A program made the translations under genes and the position numbers. Positions 43,817 through 52,113 of a stretch of 64,000 nucleotides of DNA are shown in pieces. The stretch's first letter is position 1, and the number at the start of each line of letters is the position of its first letter. This DNA comes from Neptunomonas antarctica. Its GTDB lineage: Bacteria; Pseudomonadota; Gammaproteobacteria; Pseudomonadales; Balneatricaceae. Under the pieces are notes generated by a model. That model made no database searches, was not told where the DNA came from, and worked only from the letters and a program-made list of their open reading frames with translations. The stretch is taken from NCBI RefSeq assembly GCF_001305295.1, contig NZ_LJSI01000050.1:62001-126000 (forward strand). Direction: 5' to 3'.

Positions 43817-45655
43817 ATGTTTGCATTTTTTGAGCGATTGGTTGCGGCTTTCCCTCCTGAAGAGGCACAACAACCGCCCAAAGGTATTTATGCGTTTTGC
43901 CGCCATTATACGAAAGGTAGTGAAATCTATCTTTTGATGATGGCGGTTCTGACTGCATTGATTGCAATGGCTGAAGTTACGCTGTTTGGTTTCATGGGCG
44001 AGTTGGTAGATTGGCTGGTAACCAAAACGCCCGAGACTCTGTTTCAGGATGAAGGTGGCCGCTTGCTGCTCATGAGCCTGATGGTTCTGGTCGTTTTACC
44101 GGTACTGGTGCTGTTGCATGGACTGATTGTGCATCAGACATTGCTCGGTAATTATCCTATGGCTATTCGTTGGATGGCTCATCGGTATCTGCTTAAGCAA
44201 AGTGTTTCTTTTTACAGTAATGATTTTGCCGGGCGCATTGCAACCAAGGTGATGCAAACCTCTTTAGCTATTCGTGAAACCGTCATGAAGCTGCTCGATG
44301 TGATGGTGTTTGTGCTGGTGTACTTCATCTCAATTATCGTCTTGATGGCGCAGGCCGATATCCGTTTAATTGTCCCTATGCTGATTTGGATGGCTTGTTA
44401 TATCGGCATTCAGATGTACTTTGTTCCCAAACTCAAAGCCGTGTCGACAGAGCAGGCGGATGCGCGCAGCCTGATGACGGGACGCCTCGTCGATAGCTAT
44501 ACCAATATTCAGACGGTCAAGTTGTTCTCGCATACGGACCGGGAATCAAAATATGCAGAAGAGGGTATGGTTGGTTTTCTGGATAGCGTATACCGGCAGA
44601 TGCGTTTAGTCACAGGGCTGAATTTTTGTGTGCAGTTTATCAATTATTTTCTGGCATTTTGCGTGGCTGCCTTCGCTCTCTGGTTGTGGAAAGACAGTGC
44701 TATTACGGTGGGCGCCATTGCGGTGGCCGTTAGTCTCTCACTACGCATCAACGGCATGGCCCAATGGATTATGTGGGAGATTAGTGCGTTGTTCGAGAAC
44801 TTAGGTACGGTTGCTGACGGTATGAAAACCCTGTCTAACCCTCAGGAAGTGTCTGATGTTCCTAATGCCCAGGCATTATCCGTCACCAGAGGAGAAGTTG
44901 TTTTTGAGCAGGTAGGATTTCACTACGGTAAAAAATCGGGAGTGATGGATCATCTTGATTTGCATATTAAACAGGGTGAAAAAATTGGTATCGTCGGTCG
45001 TTCTGGTGCTGGCAAGTCAACACTGGTCAATCTTCTGATGCGTTTTTACGATGTGGGCACGGGGCGCATTCTGATTGACGGGCAGGATATAAGCCAGGTC
45101 TCCCAGGAGAGCCTGCGACAGCATATTGGTATGGTGACACAGGATACCTCTCTGCTGCATCGCTCGGTGCGCGATAATATTCTTTATGGTCGTCCAGACG
45201 CGAGCGAAGCCGATCTACAAGACGCAACAGAGAAGGCTGAAGCCAGTGACTTCATTAAAAATCTGTCGGATCCTGCCGGGCGGGTTGGTTTGGATGCTCA
45301 GGTAGGCGAACGCGGCGTGAAGCTTTCGGGTGGGCAGCGACAACGTATTGCCATTGCTCGTGTGCTGTTAAAAAATGCGCCCATCCTGATTTTAGATGAA
45401 GCAACATCAGCATTAGACTCTGAAGTTGAAGCGGCCATTCAGCACAGCCTGAATAAGTTAATGGAAGGTAAAACGGTTATCGCCATTGCTCACCGGCTTT
45501 CAACCATCGCGGCTATGGATCGACTGATTGTTATGGACAAAGGCGAAATCGTAGAGCAGGGCACACATCGGGAGCTGGTTAAACTCGGTGGTATCTATGC
45601 ACAGCTCTGGGCTCATCAGACAGGAGGATTCCTTGGATTGGACACAGATTATTAG
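43817..45655 (+). CDS. ABC exporter, fused permease and ATPase
   Basis: 612-residue half-transporter: N-terminal type I exporter domain with six membrane helices (about 35-330), then the nucleotide-binding domain with Walker A VGRSGAGKSTLVNLL, signature KLSGGQRQR, Walker B ILILDEATSALD and the H-loop IAIAHRLSTI. It would work as a homodimer in the inner membrane. Substrate cannot be read from sequence; lipid, peptide or drug export are options. A separate transcription unit after ndh. Confidence 0.9.
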   Translation: MFAFFERLVAAFPPEEAQQPPKGIYAFCRHYTKGSEIYLLMMAVLTALIAMAEVTLFGFMGELVDWLVTKTPETLFQDEGGRLLLMSLMVLVVLPVLVLLHGLIVHQTLLGNYPMAIRWMAHRYLLKQSVSFYSNDFAGRIATKVMQTSLAIRETVMKLLDVMVFVLVYFISIIVLMAQADIRLIVPMLIWMACYIGIQMYFVPKLKAVSTEQADARSLMTGRLVDSYTNIQTVKLFSHTDRESKYAEEGMVGFLDSVYRQMRLVTGLNFCVQFINYFLAFCVAAFALWLWKDSAITVGAIAVAVSLSLRINGMAQWIMWEISALFENLGTVADGMKTLSNPQEVSDVPNAQALSVTRGEVVFEQVGFHYGKKSGVMDHLDLHIKQGEKIGIVGRSGAGKSTLVNLLMRFYDVGTGRILIDGQDISQVSQESLRQHIGMVTQDTSLLHRSVRDNILYGRPDASEADLQDATEKAEASDFIKNLSDPAGRVGLDAQVGERGVKLSGGQRQRIAIARVLLKNAPILILDEATSALDSEVEAAIQHSLNKLMEGKTVIAIAHRLSTIAAMDRLIVMDKGEIVEQGTHRELVKLGGIYAQLWAHQTGGFLGLDTDY

Positions 45656-45661
45656 CAGGCT

Positions 45662-46096
45662 TTAATTGTTATAATAGTTGTTATATTTGTCTTCGTGTCT
45701 GGATTTACGCTCTTTTTTATGGCGATTTGAATGTTCTTTGTGCTTTATGTGTTGGTACAGTCTGTCGTGCTCTGATTTACCCTGATGATCCCGGATCACA
45801 ACTCTTTGCCTGATGGGCTGCGTTATGACCAGGTACTGCGTCGATGCTTTTTTATAGTACTGATTATTCTTAGAGTACCTCTTTTCTTGAGAGTGCCTCA
45901 TTTCTTTAGAATACCTTGCGTCATGGTATCTTATTTGTGGCTGCCCAAGGGAGATGGATACCCCGCTATGTGGGAAGAATAAGTTCAGTGCTCCACTGGC
46001 AATTACCTTAGTCTCTGCCTGTACGGATGCAGAAGAAAAAGCCAGCGTGATGAAAACCAGAGCCAATCTATAAGATACTGTAGTGATATTACGCAT
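45662..46096 (-). CDS. Exported basic, repeat-containing hypothetical protein
   Basis: 144 residues: signal peptide (YRLALVFITLAFSSASVQA, cleavage after QA), a short hydrophobic/Gly segment (ASGALNLFFPHSGVSISLG), then a very basic tail rich in His, Lys, Arg, Tyr. Four degenerate six-residue repeats (YSKEMR HSQEKR YSKNNQ YYKKAS) come from an 18-nt tandem duplication. The C-terminus is KH/KE/RH-rich and ends YNNYYNN. No family recognised; a periplasmic or envelope protein binding metals or polyanions is possible. Confidence 0.55.
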   Translation of the reverse strand: MRNITTVSYRLALVFITLAFSSASVQAETKVIASGALNLFFPHSGVSISLGQPQIRYHDARYSKEMRHSQEKRYSKNNQYYKKASTQYLVITQPIRQRVVIRDHQGKSEHDRLYQHIKHKEHSNRHKKERKSRHEDKYNNYYNN

Positions 46097-46407
46097 AATA
46101 GGTTATCCCTGTTAGTGAGTCGGTGAGGATGTAGCTTTACCCTATGAGTTTTATCCTATGCTGGCGCTCGACGTAGTTATAGAGGAGAAAGTGCTAAGAA
46201 ATGTAAAGTTTTATGAAGCAGTATTGTAAGGTTTCCTTCCATGGAGCGACTAATAGAGTAAAGGCTCATTCTTTTATGAGCTTATTGTATAAAAATCACT
46301 GTTTATTGCTGGGCGGAGCTAATAGATTCTCATGTAACCGGATTACTAAAGCAGACTATTTAATTCCTTTTTTGTCATTCCTATTTTTGATCACATGAGG
46401 GTGTATT
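46097..46407. other. Intergenic region before the sodium:solute symporter
   Basis: 311 nt. Short open frames (for example 46213-46398) lack ribosome sites and recognisable products. I see no repeat, RNA or regulatory signature beyond GAGGG ahead of the symporter TTG start. Confidence 0.4.
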
Positions 46408-47790
46408 TTGGAGCAATCGCTAGCCATTGTTGTTGGTTTAATTGCAGTATTATCACTACTGTTATCCCCTAAAGCGAAAAGTGATGGGGCTTTTTTCAAA
46501 GGATTATCTCCTTCAGGCGAGCAACCCGGACTGCTGGTGCTTGTTTTCTCACAAGTAACGACGTGGATTTTTGCCCGTTCCTTGTTGAATGCCGCCATTC
46601 TTGGATTTTATTACGGTATTTGGGGTACCTTAGCTTACGCTGCTTATTATCTATCATTTCTGACGGGGGCTAAAATCATCGATTCGGTGCGCTTTCGTTA
46701 CGGCTTTAGCAGCGTTCAGGCGTTTCTCGATGATAGGTTTGGTGCGTGGGGAACACGTTGCTACAATTTTGTTATCGGCATTAGGTTGGTCAGCGAAATT
46801 TTTGCCAATATTCTGGTTATCGGCATCTTATTTGGTGTGTCAGGTAGTAGTGCGTATATTTTCGCGGTACTTGCCTTTGCGGTGGTTACATTGATCTATT
46901 CTATGCTGGGTGGCTTACATGCGTCCCTGCGAACTGATTTGATGCAGATGGTGCTGTTTATTGTCGTGCTGGTGCTGCTTACAGTGTTGGTTATTAATAG
47001 CGGTAACGTGACGATTGAAAACCTGTTATTTAAACCTTTTGATATATCCGATCCCGGCCCTATCTTAATGCTGGTTGCTTTGTTACAGGTATGGAGTTAT
47101 CCGATGCATGATCCGGTGATGATGGATCGTGGCTTTCTTGCGGATAGGGATACAACGCGTAAAAGTTTTCTGCATGCCGCCTGGATCAGTATCATCTGTA
47201 TTATCTTATTCGGCTTACTGGGTGTGATTGCGGGCGCACAGGCAGAATCGGGTGAAGCGATGAATGCTGCGTTACTGCGTATCTTAGGCGACGTTCCTAT
47301 GCTGCTTTTTAATATCACCTTAGTGGTTTCTGCTATGTCAACATTGGACAGTACGTTGTCCAGTTCATCTAAATTAGTCGCCGTTGATATGAAATGGGTT
47401 GATCCTAATGTCAGAAATGGCCGCAGTATTATGGCGTTGTTTATGCTTATCGGATTGCTCTGTGTCTTCTTGGGTAATAAAGATCTGTTCAGCGCTGTTG
47501 CGGTAAGCGGAACGGCATCCATGTATCTGGCACCGGTTATTTTCTTTTCGTTGTGGGGCGGTAAAACCAATATACCGGTGTGGAGTTACCTCGCCACGTT
47601 TGTGCTGGCGATTAGCGGTGCGATACTTTATTTTACGGAGTCAGCAGGGCATACGCAGTTGCTAGGTGAATACCATAAATATACTAAGTTGTTGTTTATC
47701 TCGTCCGCTATTATGATTTTTGGTTGTTTATTATTTTGGCTGGGTTCATTGAAGTCTACTCCGGAATCATCTATGGAAGCCCTCACATAA
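46408..47790 (+). CDS. Sodium:solute symporter (SSS family)
   Basis: 460 residues, about 12-13 membrane helices, from a TTG start with GAGGG about 8 nt upstream. SSS-family features: the second-helix region WIFARSLLNAAILGFYYGIWG, RLVSEIFANILVIG, GGLHASLRTDLMQM, and the Na+-site helix VVSAMSTLDSTLSSSSKLVAVD. Substrate unknown. Its stop overlaps the metallophosphoesterase start (TAATG), suggesting a functional pair. Confidence 0.88.
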   Translation: MEQSLAIVVGLIAVLSLLLSPKAKSDGAFFKGLSPSGEQPGLLVLVFSQVTTWIFARSLLNAAILGFYYGIWGTLAYAAYYLSFLTGAKIIDSVRFRYGFSSVQAFLDDRFGAWGTRCYNFVIGIRLVSEIFANILVIGILFGVSGSSAYIFAVLAFAVVTLIYSMLGGLHASLRTDLMQMVLFIVVLVLLTVLVINSGNVTIENLLFKPFDISDPGPILMLVALLQVWSYPMHDPVMMDRGFLADRDTTRKSFLHAAWISIICIILFGLLGVIAGAQAESGEAMNAALLRILGDVPMLLFNITLVVSAMSTLDSTLSSSSKLVAVDMKWVDPNVRNGRSIMALFMLIGLLCVFLGNKDLFSAVAVSGTASMYLAPVIFFSLWGGKTNIPVWSYLATFVLAISGAILYFTESAGHTQLLGEYHKYTKLLFISSAIMIFGCLLFWLGSLKSTPESSMEALT

Positions 47791-48677
47791 TGTCTCAATT
47801 CAAACCGCTATGCCCTCCATTTAAACCGTTATGCAGTCAGCCACTACTTGTTTTTGGTGGCCCTTATAGTAATCTTGAGGCGACTAAAGCGCTGCTGGCA
47901 GAAGCAGAAAAAATGAAAATCCCTCCTGGTAATGTTCTTTGCACAGGTGACATCGTTGCTTACTGTGCCTCTCCGCAAGAGACGATCGATCTTATACGTG
48001 ACTGGGGTATTTCCGTTGTGCTGGGCAACTGCGAAGAATCATTTGGTAATGACGCTGACGACTGCGGATGTGGTTTTGAAGAGGGAACCACATGTGATGT
48101 ACTATCGGCCGGTTGGTTTAATTTTTCAAAACCGCGTATCAGTCAGGCAAACAAAGAATGGATGAAACAGCTGCCTCGTCGTATAACCTTCACTTACAGC
48201 GGCTTTGAATGCGAGGCGGTACATGGAGGTACAGAGCACATAAACCAATTTATCTTTGCCTCTGACCGAGAGGATATTACGCAGCAATTGGAGAATACTC
48301 CGTCTGATATTATCTTGGGTGGCCACTGCGGTATTCCGTTTGGTCAGCAGTCGGGAAGTAAAGCCTGGCTAAATGCGGGTGTCATCGGAATGCCTGCTAA
48401 TGATGGGACTCAAGATGGTTGGTATATGCTTGCTACGCCTGTCGACACAGGCATTGAAATTAGCTGGCATCGCTTAAAATACGATGCTAAAGCCACCGCT
48501 GATTCGATGCAGCAGGAAGGATTAAAGACAAGTTACCAGCCAGCCCTTTTAAGCGGTCTCTGGCCAAGTATGGATGTATTACCTGATATTGAAAAAGCTA
48601 AGTCTGGTCAGAAGTTAGTACTAAGTCCGTTTGTAATAAAAACAGTGATAAAGAAGTGTGAAGAGTTAATTGATTAA
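47790..48677 (+). CDS. Variant metallophosphoesterase-fold protein
   Basis: 295 residues from the ATG overlapping the symporter stop. It aligns with YfcE/MJ0936-type phosphoesterases, but the metal motifs are changed: the usual DIHGN is GGPYSN, GD is kept in CTGDIVAYCASPQE, GNHD is GNCEE, and GHTH is GGHCGIPF. A cysteine cluster (DDCGCGFEEGTTCD) follows. The same GGPYSNL...GNCEE pattern is conserved in a wider proteobacterial subfamily as I recall, so this is a variant and not decay. The N-terminus has a 21-nt tandem duplication (QFKPLCP PFKPLCS). The end overlaps the convergent regulator by 4 bp. Confidence 0.75.
   Translation: MSQFKPLCPPFKPLCSQPLLVFGGPYSNLEATKALLAEAEKMKIPPGNVLCTGDIVAYCASPQETIDLIRDWGISVVLGNCEESFGNDADDCGCGFEEGTTCDVLSAGWFNFSKPRISQANKEWMKQLPRRITFTYSGFECEAVHGGTEHINQFIFASDREDITQQLENTPSDIILGGHCGIPFGQQSGSKAWLNAGVIGMPANDGTQDGWYMLATPVDTGIEISWHRLKYDAKATADSMQQEGLKTSYQPALLSGLWPSMDVLPDIEKAKSGQKLVLSPFVIKTVIKKCEELID
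47795..47836 (+). repeat. 21-nt tandem duplication at the start of the metallophosphoesterase gene
   Basis: 47795-47815 and 47816-47836 match at 16 of 21 positions and give the heptapeptide doublet QFKPLCP-PFKPLCS in the N-terminal tail. It begins 5 nt after the gene's ATG. Confidence 0.75.
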
Positions 48678-49741
48678 CATGCCATAAATTCTGCCAGTTC
48701 CTCAACGGTGCCGCTTAATTCACTTTTGTAGCCCGCTAAACTCTGAACTTTTAGACTAAAAGTATCGCTACTGATTATTTCGATAAAACGGCTAACGGCG
48801 GCTTTTTTGAGGCTTTTCTGATGGCATACGAAAACGTATTCTTCTGTGCAGATGGGTATAAAGCCTAAGCCAAATTGATGAGCTGCTTGCTCTACACCAA
48901 AGCCGACATCGGCCATACCTGCCGCAACATAAGCAGCAACCGCTGAATGGGTAAACTCTCGGTTACTGTATCCGTTGATGTTGTTTGCAGTGATCTTATT
49001 ATTGCTAACAAGCTGATCGAAGAGAGCGCGAGTGCCTGAATCCTCCTGGCGATTGATAAAGCGAACCTCCGTATTTGTTAAATCCTGCAGTGATTCAATG
49101 TGTAGCGGGTTGTCTTTACGAATCATCAGGCCCTGTTGGCGGGTAATAAAACGGATTATTTTATGTGCACGGGGTTTCAGTAGTTGTTGGTAGCGCGCCA
49201 GTAGTTGCGGGATAACCACACCCGTTGGCATATGAAAACCTGCAATATCGCAGGCGTCGCGGTTCAGAGCGGCTAATGCTTCCAGTGGGCTGCTGTACTG
49301 CAGGTCTAATTGTAGGTCAGTACAAACATCCGGTAATAGGGCGACGGCATATCCATGGCTGGCCTGAATCCGTAGTAGGGGAGTGAGGTTTACCAGTGCT
49401 TTTTGAATCTCTACATTGAGTTCAGATGCCAAATTAGCCATTTGTGGCTGAAAGCGCGCCATCACTCGCTGTTCGGCCCAAAGCAGCTTTTCACCTAGCG
49501 GCGTTAATGTTGCTCCTCTGCCTTTTTCCAGTTTAACCAGCTCGGTACCAAAAAAGTCTGCCCATTTATTGAGCATATTCCAACCATGACGATAAGAAAT
49601 ACCGGCGGCTTTTGCGGCGCCGGTGAGTTTTCTATGCTGGTAAATTTCTGACAGCAATTTAAATAACTGAGGATCCAGTGTATTTCCGGCTTCATCTCGA
49701 AACGTCCAGGTGGGGTCAATATGAATTCGCTTGGCTGTCAT
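48674..49741 (-). CDS. ModE-like HTH / periplasmic-binding-fold regulator of formate dehydrogenase
   Basis: 355 residues from the ATG at 49741 (the frame runs 41 codons further with no homology). N-terminal winged helix of ModE/LysR type (LFKLLSEIYQHRKLTGAAKAAGISYRHGWNMLNKW, GRGATLTPLGEKLLWAE), then a type II binding-protein domain (about 115-355; LRIQASHGYAVALLP, RFINRQEDSGTRALFDQL, GMADVGFGVEQAA) related to molybdate/tungstate-type binding modules. Divergent from the fds operon, so probably its regulator, sensing an oxyanion or formate-related ligand; this is inference from position and fold. Confidence 0.8.
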   Translation of the reverse strand: MTAKRIHIDPTWTFRDEAGNTLDPQLFKLLSEIYQHRKLTGAAKAAGISYRHGWNMLNKWADFFGTELVKLEKGRGATLTPLGEKLLWAEQRVMARFQPQMANLASELNVEIQKALVNLTPLLRIQASHGYAVALLPDVCTDLQLDLQYSSPLEALAALNRDACDIAGFHMPTGVVIPQLLARYQQLLKPRAHKIIRFITRQQGLMIRKDNPLHIESLQDLTNTEVRFINRQEDSGTRALFDQLVSNNKITANNINGYSNREFTHSAVAAYVAAGMADVGFGVEQAAHQFGLGFIPICTEEYVFVCHQKSLKKAAVSRFIEIISSDTFSLKVQSLAGYKSELSGTVEELAEFMAC

Positions 49742-49922
49742 AATAATGCTCTTTTGTAAGGTGAATAAAAATAGTTTACCGGGATAACATAAATAGCTTT
49801 CCAGACGAATAAAAATAGGTACTAGAGTGCATATATAGAGAGATTTATACCGAATAATGACCATTAAATCGATAATAATATAAGAAAAATCAAATAGGCA
49901 TAAAAATTCATATTTGTCATAC

Positions 49923-49932
49923 TCGCATGCGA
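49923..49932. promoter_or_regulatory. Palindrome in the regulator-fds divergent region
   Basis: TCGCATGCGA, a perfect 10-bp palindrome 88 nt before the fdsG start in the 278-nt divergent spacer. A possible operator for the divergent regulator; no consensus is available to confirm. Confidence 0.35.
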
Positions 49933-50019
49933 TGGTAACGTGTCAGCCAAGGTATAGAGTAGCGTTAAAATCAATCGTCTTAAATTAAAGCTAAGCAAAC
50001 GCTTACAGGTGCAGAGAAT

Positions 50020-50514
50020 ATGAGCGACATCGCGCAATGGAGCCCTCAGGTAGTGCAGAATGTCATTGCATTACTCAAACATAAGCCAGGTGCTTTGCTG
50101 CCTATTTTGCATGGTATTCAGGATTCAGTCGGGTATGTTCCTCCCGATTCAGTGCCGATGATTGCCGATGCTCTACACCAGACGCGTGCTGAGATACATG
50201 GTGTTATTACATTTTACCATCATTTTCGTATGACCCCGCCGGGGAGCAATGTGGTTGAAGTCTGCCGTGCGGAAGCTTGTCAGGCTCGCGGAGCCCGCGC
50301 CTTGGAAGCACATGTTAAAGATAAACTAGCGATTGATTACCACATGACCACGCTCGATAGGGAGTTTAGTTTAGAGCCCGTTTATTGTTTAGGTAACTGC
50401 GCGTGTGGCCCGACTATCCGGGTAGGCGATGAAATTATCGGGCGTGTGACGCCGGCTAAATTCGATGCGTTAGTCGATGAGCTGACAACGCAAGTACTGG
50501 AGGTAAGGTCATGA
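50020..50514 (+). CDS. fdsG: NAD-dependent formate dehydrogenase gamma subunit
   Basis: 164 residues, NuoE/HoxE-like. It binds one 2Fe-2S cluster: CRAEACQARGARAL and, about 40 residues later, CLGNCACGPTIRVGD provide the four cysteines. It carries electrons to FMN in the beta subunit. First gene of the operon; overlaps fdsB by 4 bp (ATGA). Confidence 0.93.
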   Translation: MSDIAQWSPQVVQNVIALLKHKPGALLPILHGIQDSVGYVPPDSVPMIADALHQTRAEIHGVITFYHHFRMTPPGSNVVEVCRAEACQARGARALEAHVKDKLAIDYHMTTLDREFSLEPVYCLGNCACGPTIRVGDEIIGRVTPAKFDALVDELTTQVLEVRS

Positions 50515-52112
50515 GCATGAAAATTTTCTTGCCGCGAGATACGACGACCCTGGCTTTGGGTGGTGAAAAAGTTGTCAAGGCAATACGAACTGAAGCAGAC
50601 GTTCGTGGCCTTGAGATTGAATTAGTGCGCAACGGTTCGCGAGGATTGTTCTGGCTGGAACCGATGTTGGAAGTCCAGACGCAAAATGGACGAATCGCTT
50701 ACGGCCCGGTAGAGGCAAGCGATGTTGCTGCTATTTTTGATGAGATCTTTAACCCAGGCCTTGATTCAGAATTAAGCGAAGGTAATACAGGTGATGCTCA
50801 TCCACTGGCGCTGGGTAACCCGGAAGAAATTCCTTATCTTAAAAACCAACAACGCCTGACATTCGCACGCGCCGGGATTACCGACCCTGTGTCTATCGCG
50901 GATTACCTGGCCCACGATGGTTTTAAAGGGTTGGAGAACAGCCTTGCCTTGAACAGTCAGGCGATTGTTGATGAAGTAAAAGCCTCGGGTTTACGCGGCC
51001 GCGGCGGTGCAGCCTTTCCCACCGGCATCAAGTGGCAGACGGTTCACGATTGCTCTGCTGATCAAAAATATATCGTCTGTAATGCCGATGAAGGTGATTC
51101 CGGTACATTCGCCGACCGCCTCGTGATGGAAGCCGACCCACTGATGCTAGTGGAAGGAATGATCATTGCGGGCGTGGCCGTCGATGCGACACAGGGATAT
51201 ATCTACCTGCGTTCAGAATATCCGGTGGCTTATCAAATTATGAATGAAGCGATCGCCAATGCTTATGCAGCCGGTTATCTGGGCGAGCATATTCTGGGCA
51301 GCGATAAAACATTCCATCTTGAAGTACGTTTAGGTGCGGCTGCTTATATCTGCGGTGAAGAAACCTCGTTGCTCGAAAGCCTTGAGGGCAAACGCGGCAT
51401 GGTACGCTTTAAGCCGCCGTTACCGGCCATAGAAGGTCTGTTCGGTAAGCCAACCGTGGTTAATAACGTGCTGTCGTTGGCTGCTATTCCTTTCATTATG
51501 GAAAAAGGAAGCCAGGCTTATGCCGATTATGGCATGGGGCGATCACGCGGCACCTTACCCTTTCAGTTAACAGGCAACCTTAAGCAAGGCGGGCTTGTTG
51601 AGTTGGCATTTGGCCCCACCTTGCGGGAGTTAGTAGATAATTTTGGCGGTGGAACTGAAACAGGCCTGCCTATGCGTGCTATTCAGGTCGGCGGGCCCTT
51701 AGGTGCTTACCTTCCCGCTAGCCAGTGGGATACTCCTTTAGATTACGAAGCATTTGCAGCAGCAGGGGCAGTGTTGGGTCACGGCGGTGTTGTCGTGTTT
51801 GATGAATCGGTTGATATGACTGAGCAAGCGCGTTTCTCGATGGAGTTTTGTGTTGCTGAATCCTGCGGTAAATGTACGCCTTGTCGAATCGGTTCTACAC
51901 GCGGAGTGGAAGTGATCGACAAAATAAGATCAGGCAATAATGTAGCAGCGAACTTAGCGTTATTAGATGACCTGTGCGACACGATGATCGATGGATCATT
52001 GTGCGCGATGGGCAGTATGACGCCCATCCCGGTGAAAAGTGCATTCAAATATTTTTCCGAAGATATAGCGCTCGCCCACGCGTCATCTTTAGCTCAGACG
52101 GAGACTCAATAA
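50511..52112 (+). CDS. fdsB: NAD-dependent formate dehydrogenase beta subunit (diaphorase)
   Basis: 533 residues, NuoF-like with an N-terminal thioredoxin-like extension (about 1-110). FMN/NAD binding blocks: GLRGRGGAAFPTGIKW, CNADEGDSGTFADR and GEETSLLESLEG; the 4Fe-4S site is ESCGKCTPCRIGS near the C-terminus. Site of NAD+ reduction in the soluble complex. The next gene starts 1 nt after the stop. Confidence 0.94.
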   Translation: MSMKIFLPRDTTTLALGGEKVVKAIRTEADVRGLEIELVRNGSRGLFWLEPMLEVQTQNGRIAYGPVEASDVAAIFDEIFNPGLDSELSEGNTGDAHPLALGNPEEIPYLKNQQRLTFARAGITDPVSIADYLAHDGFKGLENSLALNSQAIVDEVKASGLRGRGGAAFPTGIKWQTVHDCSADQKYIVCNADEGDSGTFADRLVMEADPLMLVEGMIIAGVAVDATQGYIYLRSEYPVAYQIMNEAIANAYAAGYLGEHILGSDKTFHLEVRLGAAAYICGEETSLLESLEGKRGMVRFKPPLPAIEGLFGKPTVVNNVLSLAAIPFIMEKGSQAYADYGMGRSRGTLPFQLTGNLKQGGLVELAFGPTLRELVDNFGGGTETGLPMRAIQVGGPLGAYLPASQWDTPLDYEAFAAAGAVLGHGGVVVFDESVDMTEQARFSMEFCVAESCGKCTPCRIGSTRGVEVIDKIRSGNNVAANLALLDDLCDTMIDGSLCAMGSMTPIPVKSAFKYFSEDIALAHASSLAQTETQ

Positions 52113-52113
52113 C

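Noticed and set aside
46213-46398. 61-residue ORF before the sodium:solute symporter
   Set aside because: No Shine-Dalgarno, no family resemblance, low-information composition.
47790-48677. Metallophosphoesterase decaying into a pseudogene
   Set aside because: The frame is full length, the altered motifs are individually well formed and I recall the same pattern in other proteobacteria, so a variant subfamily is more likely.
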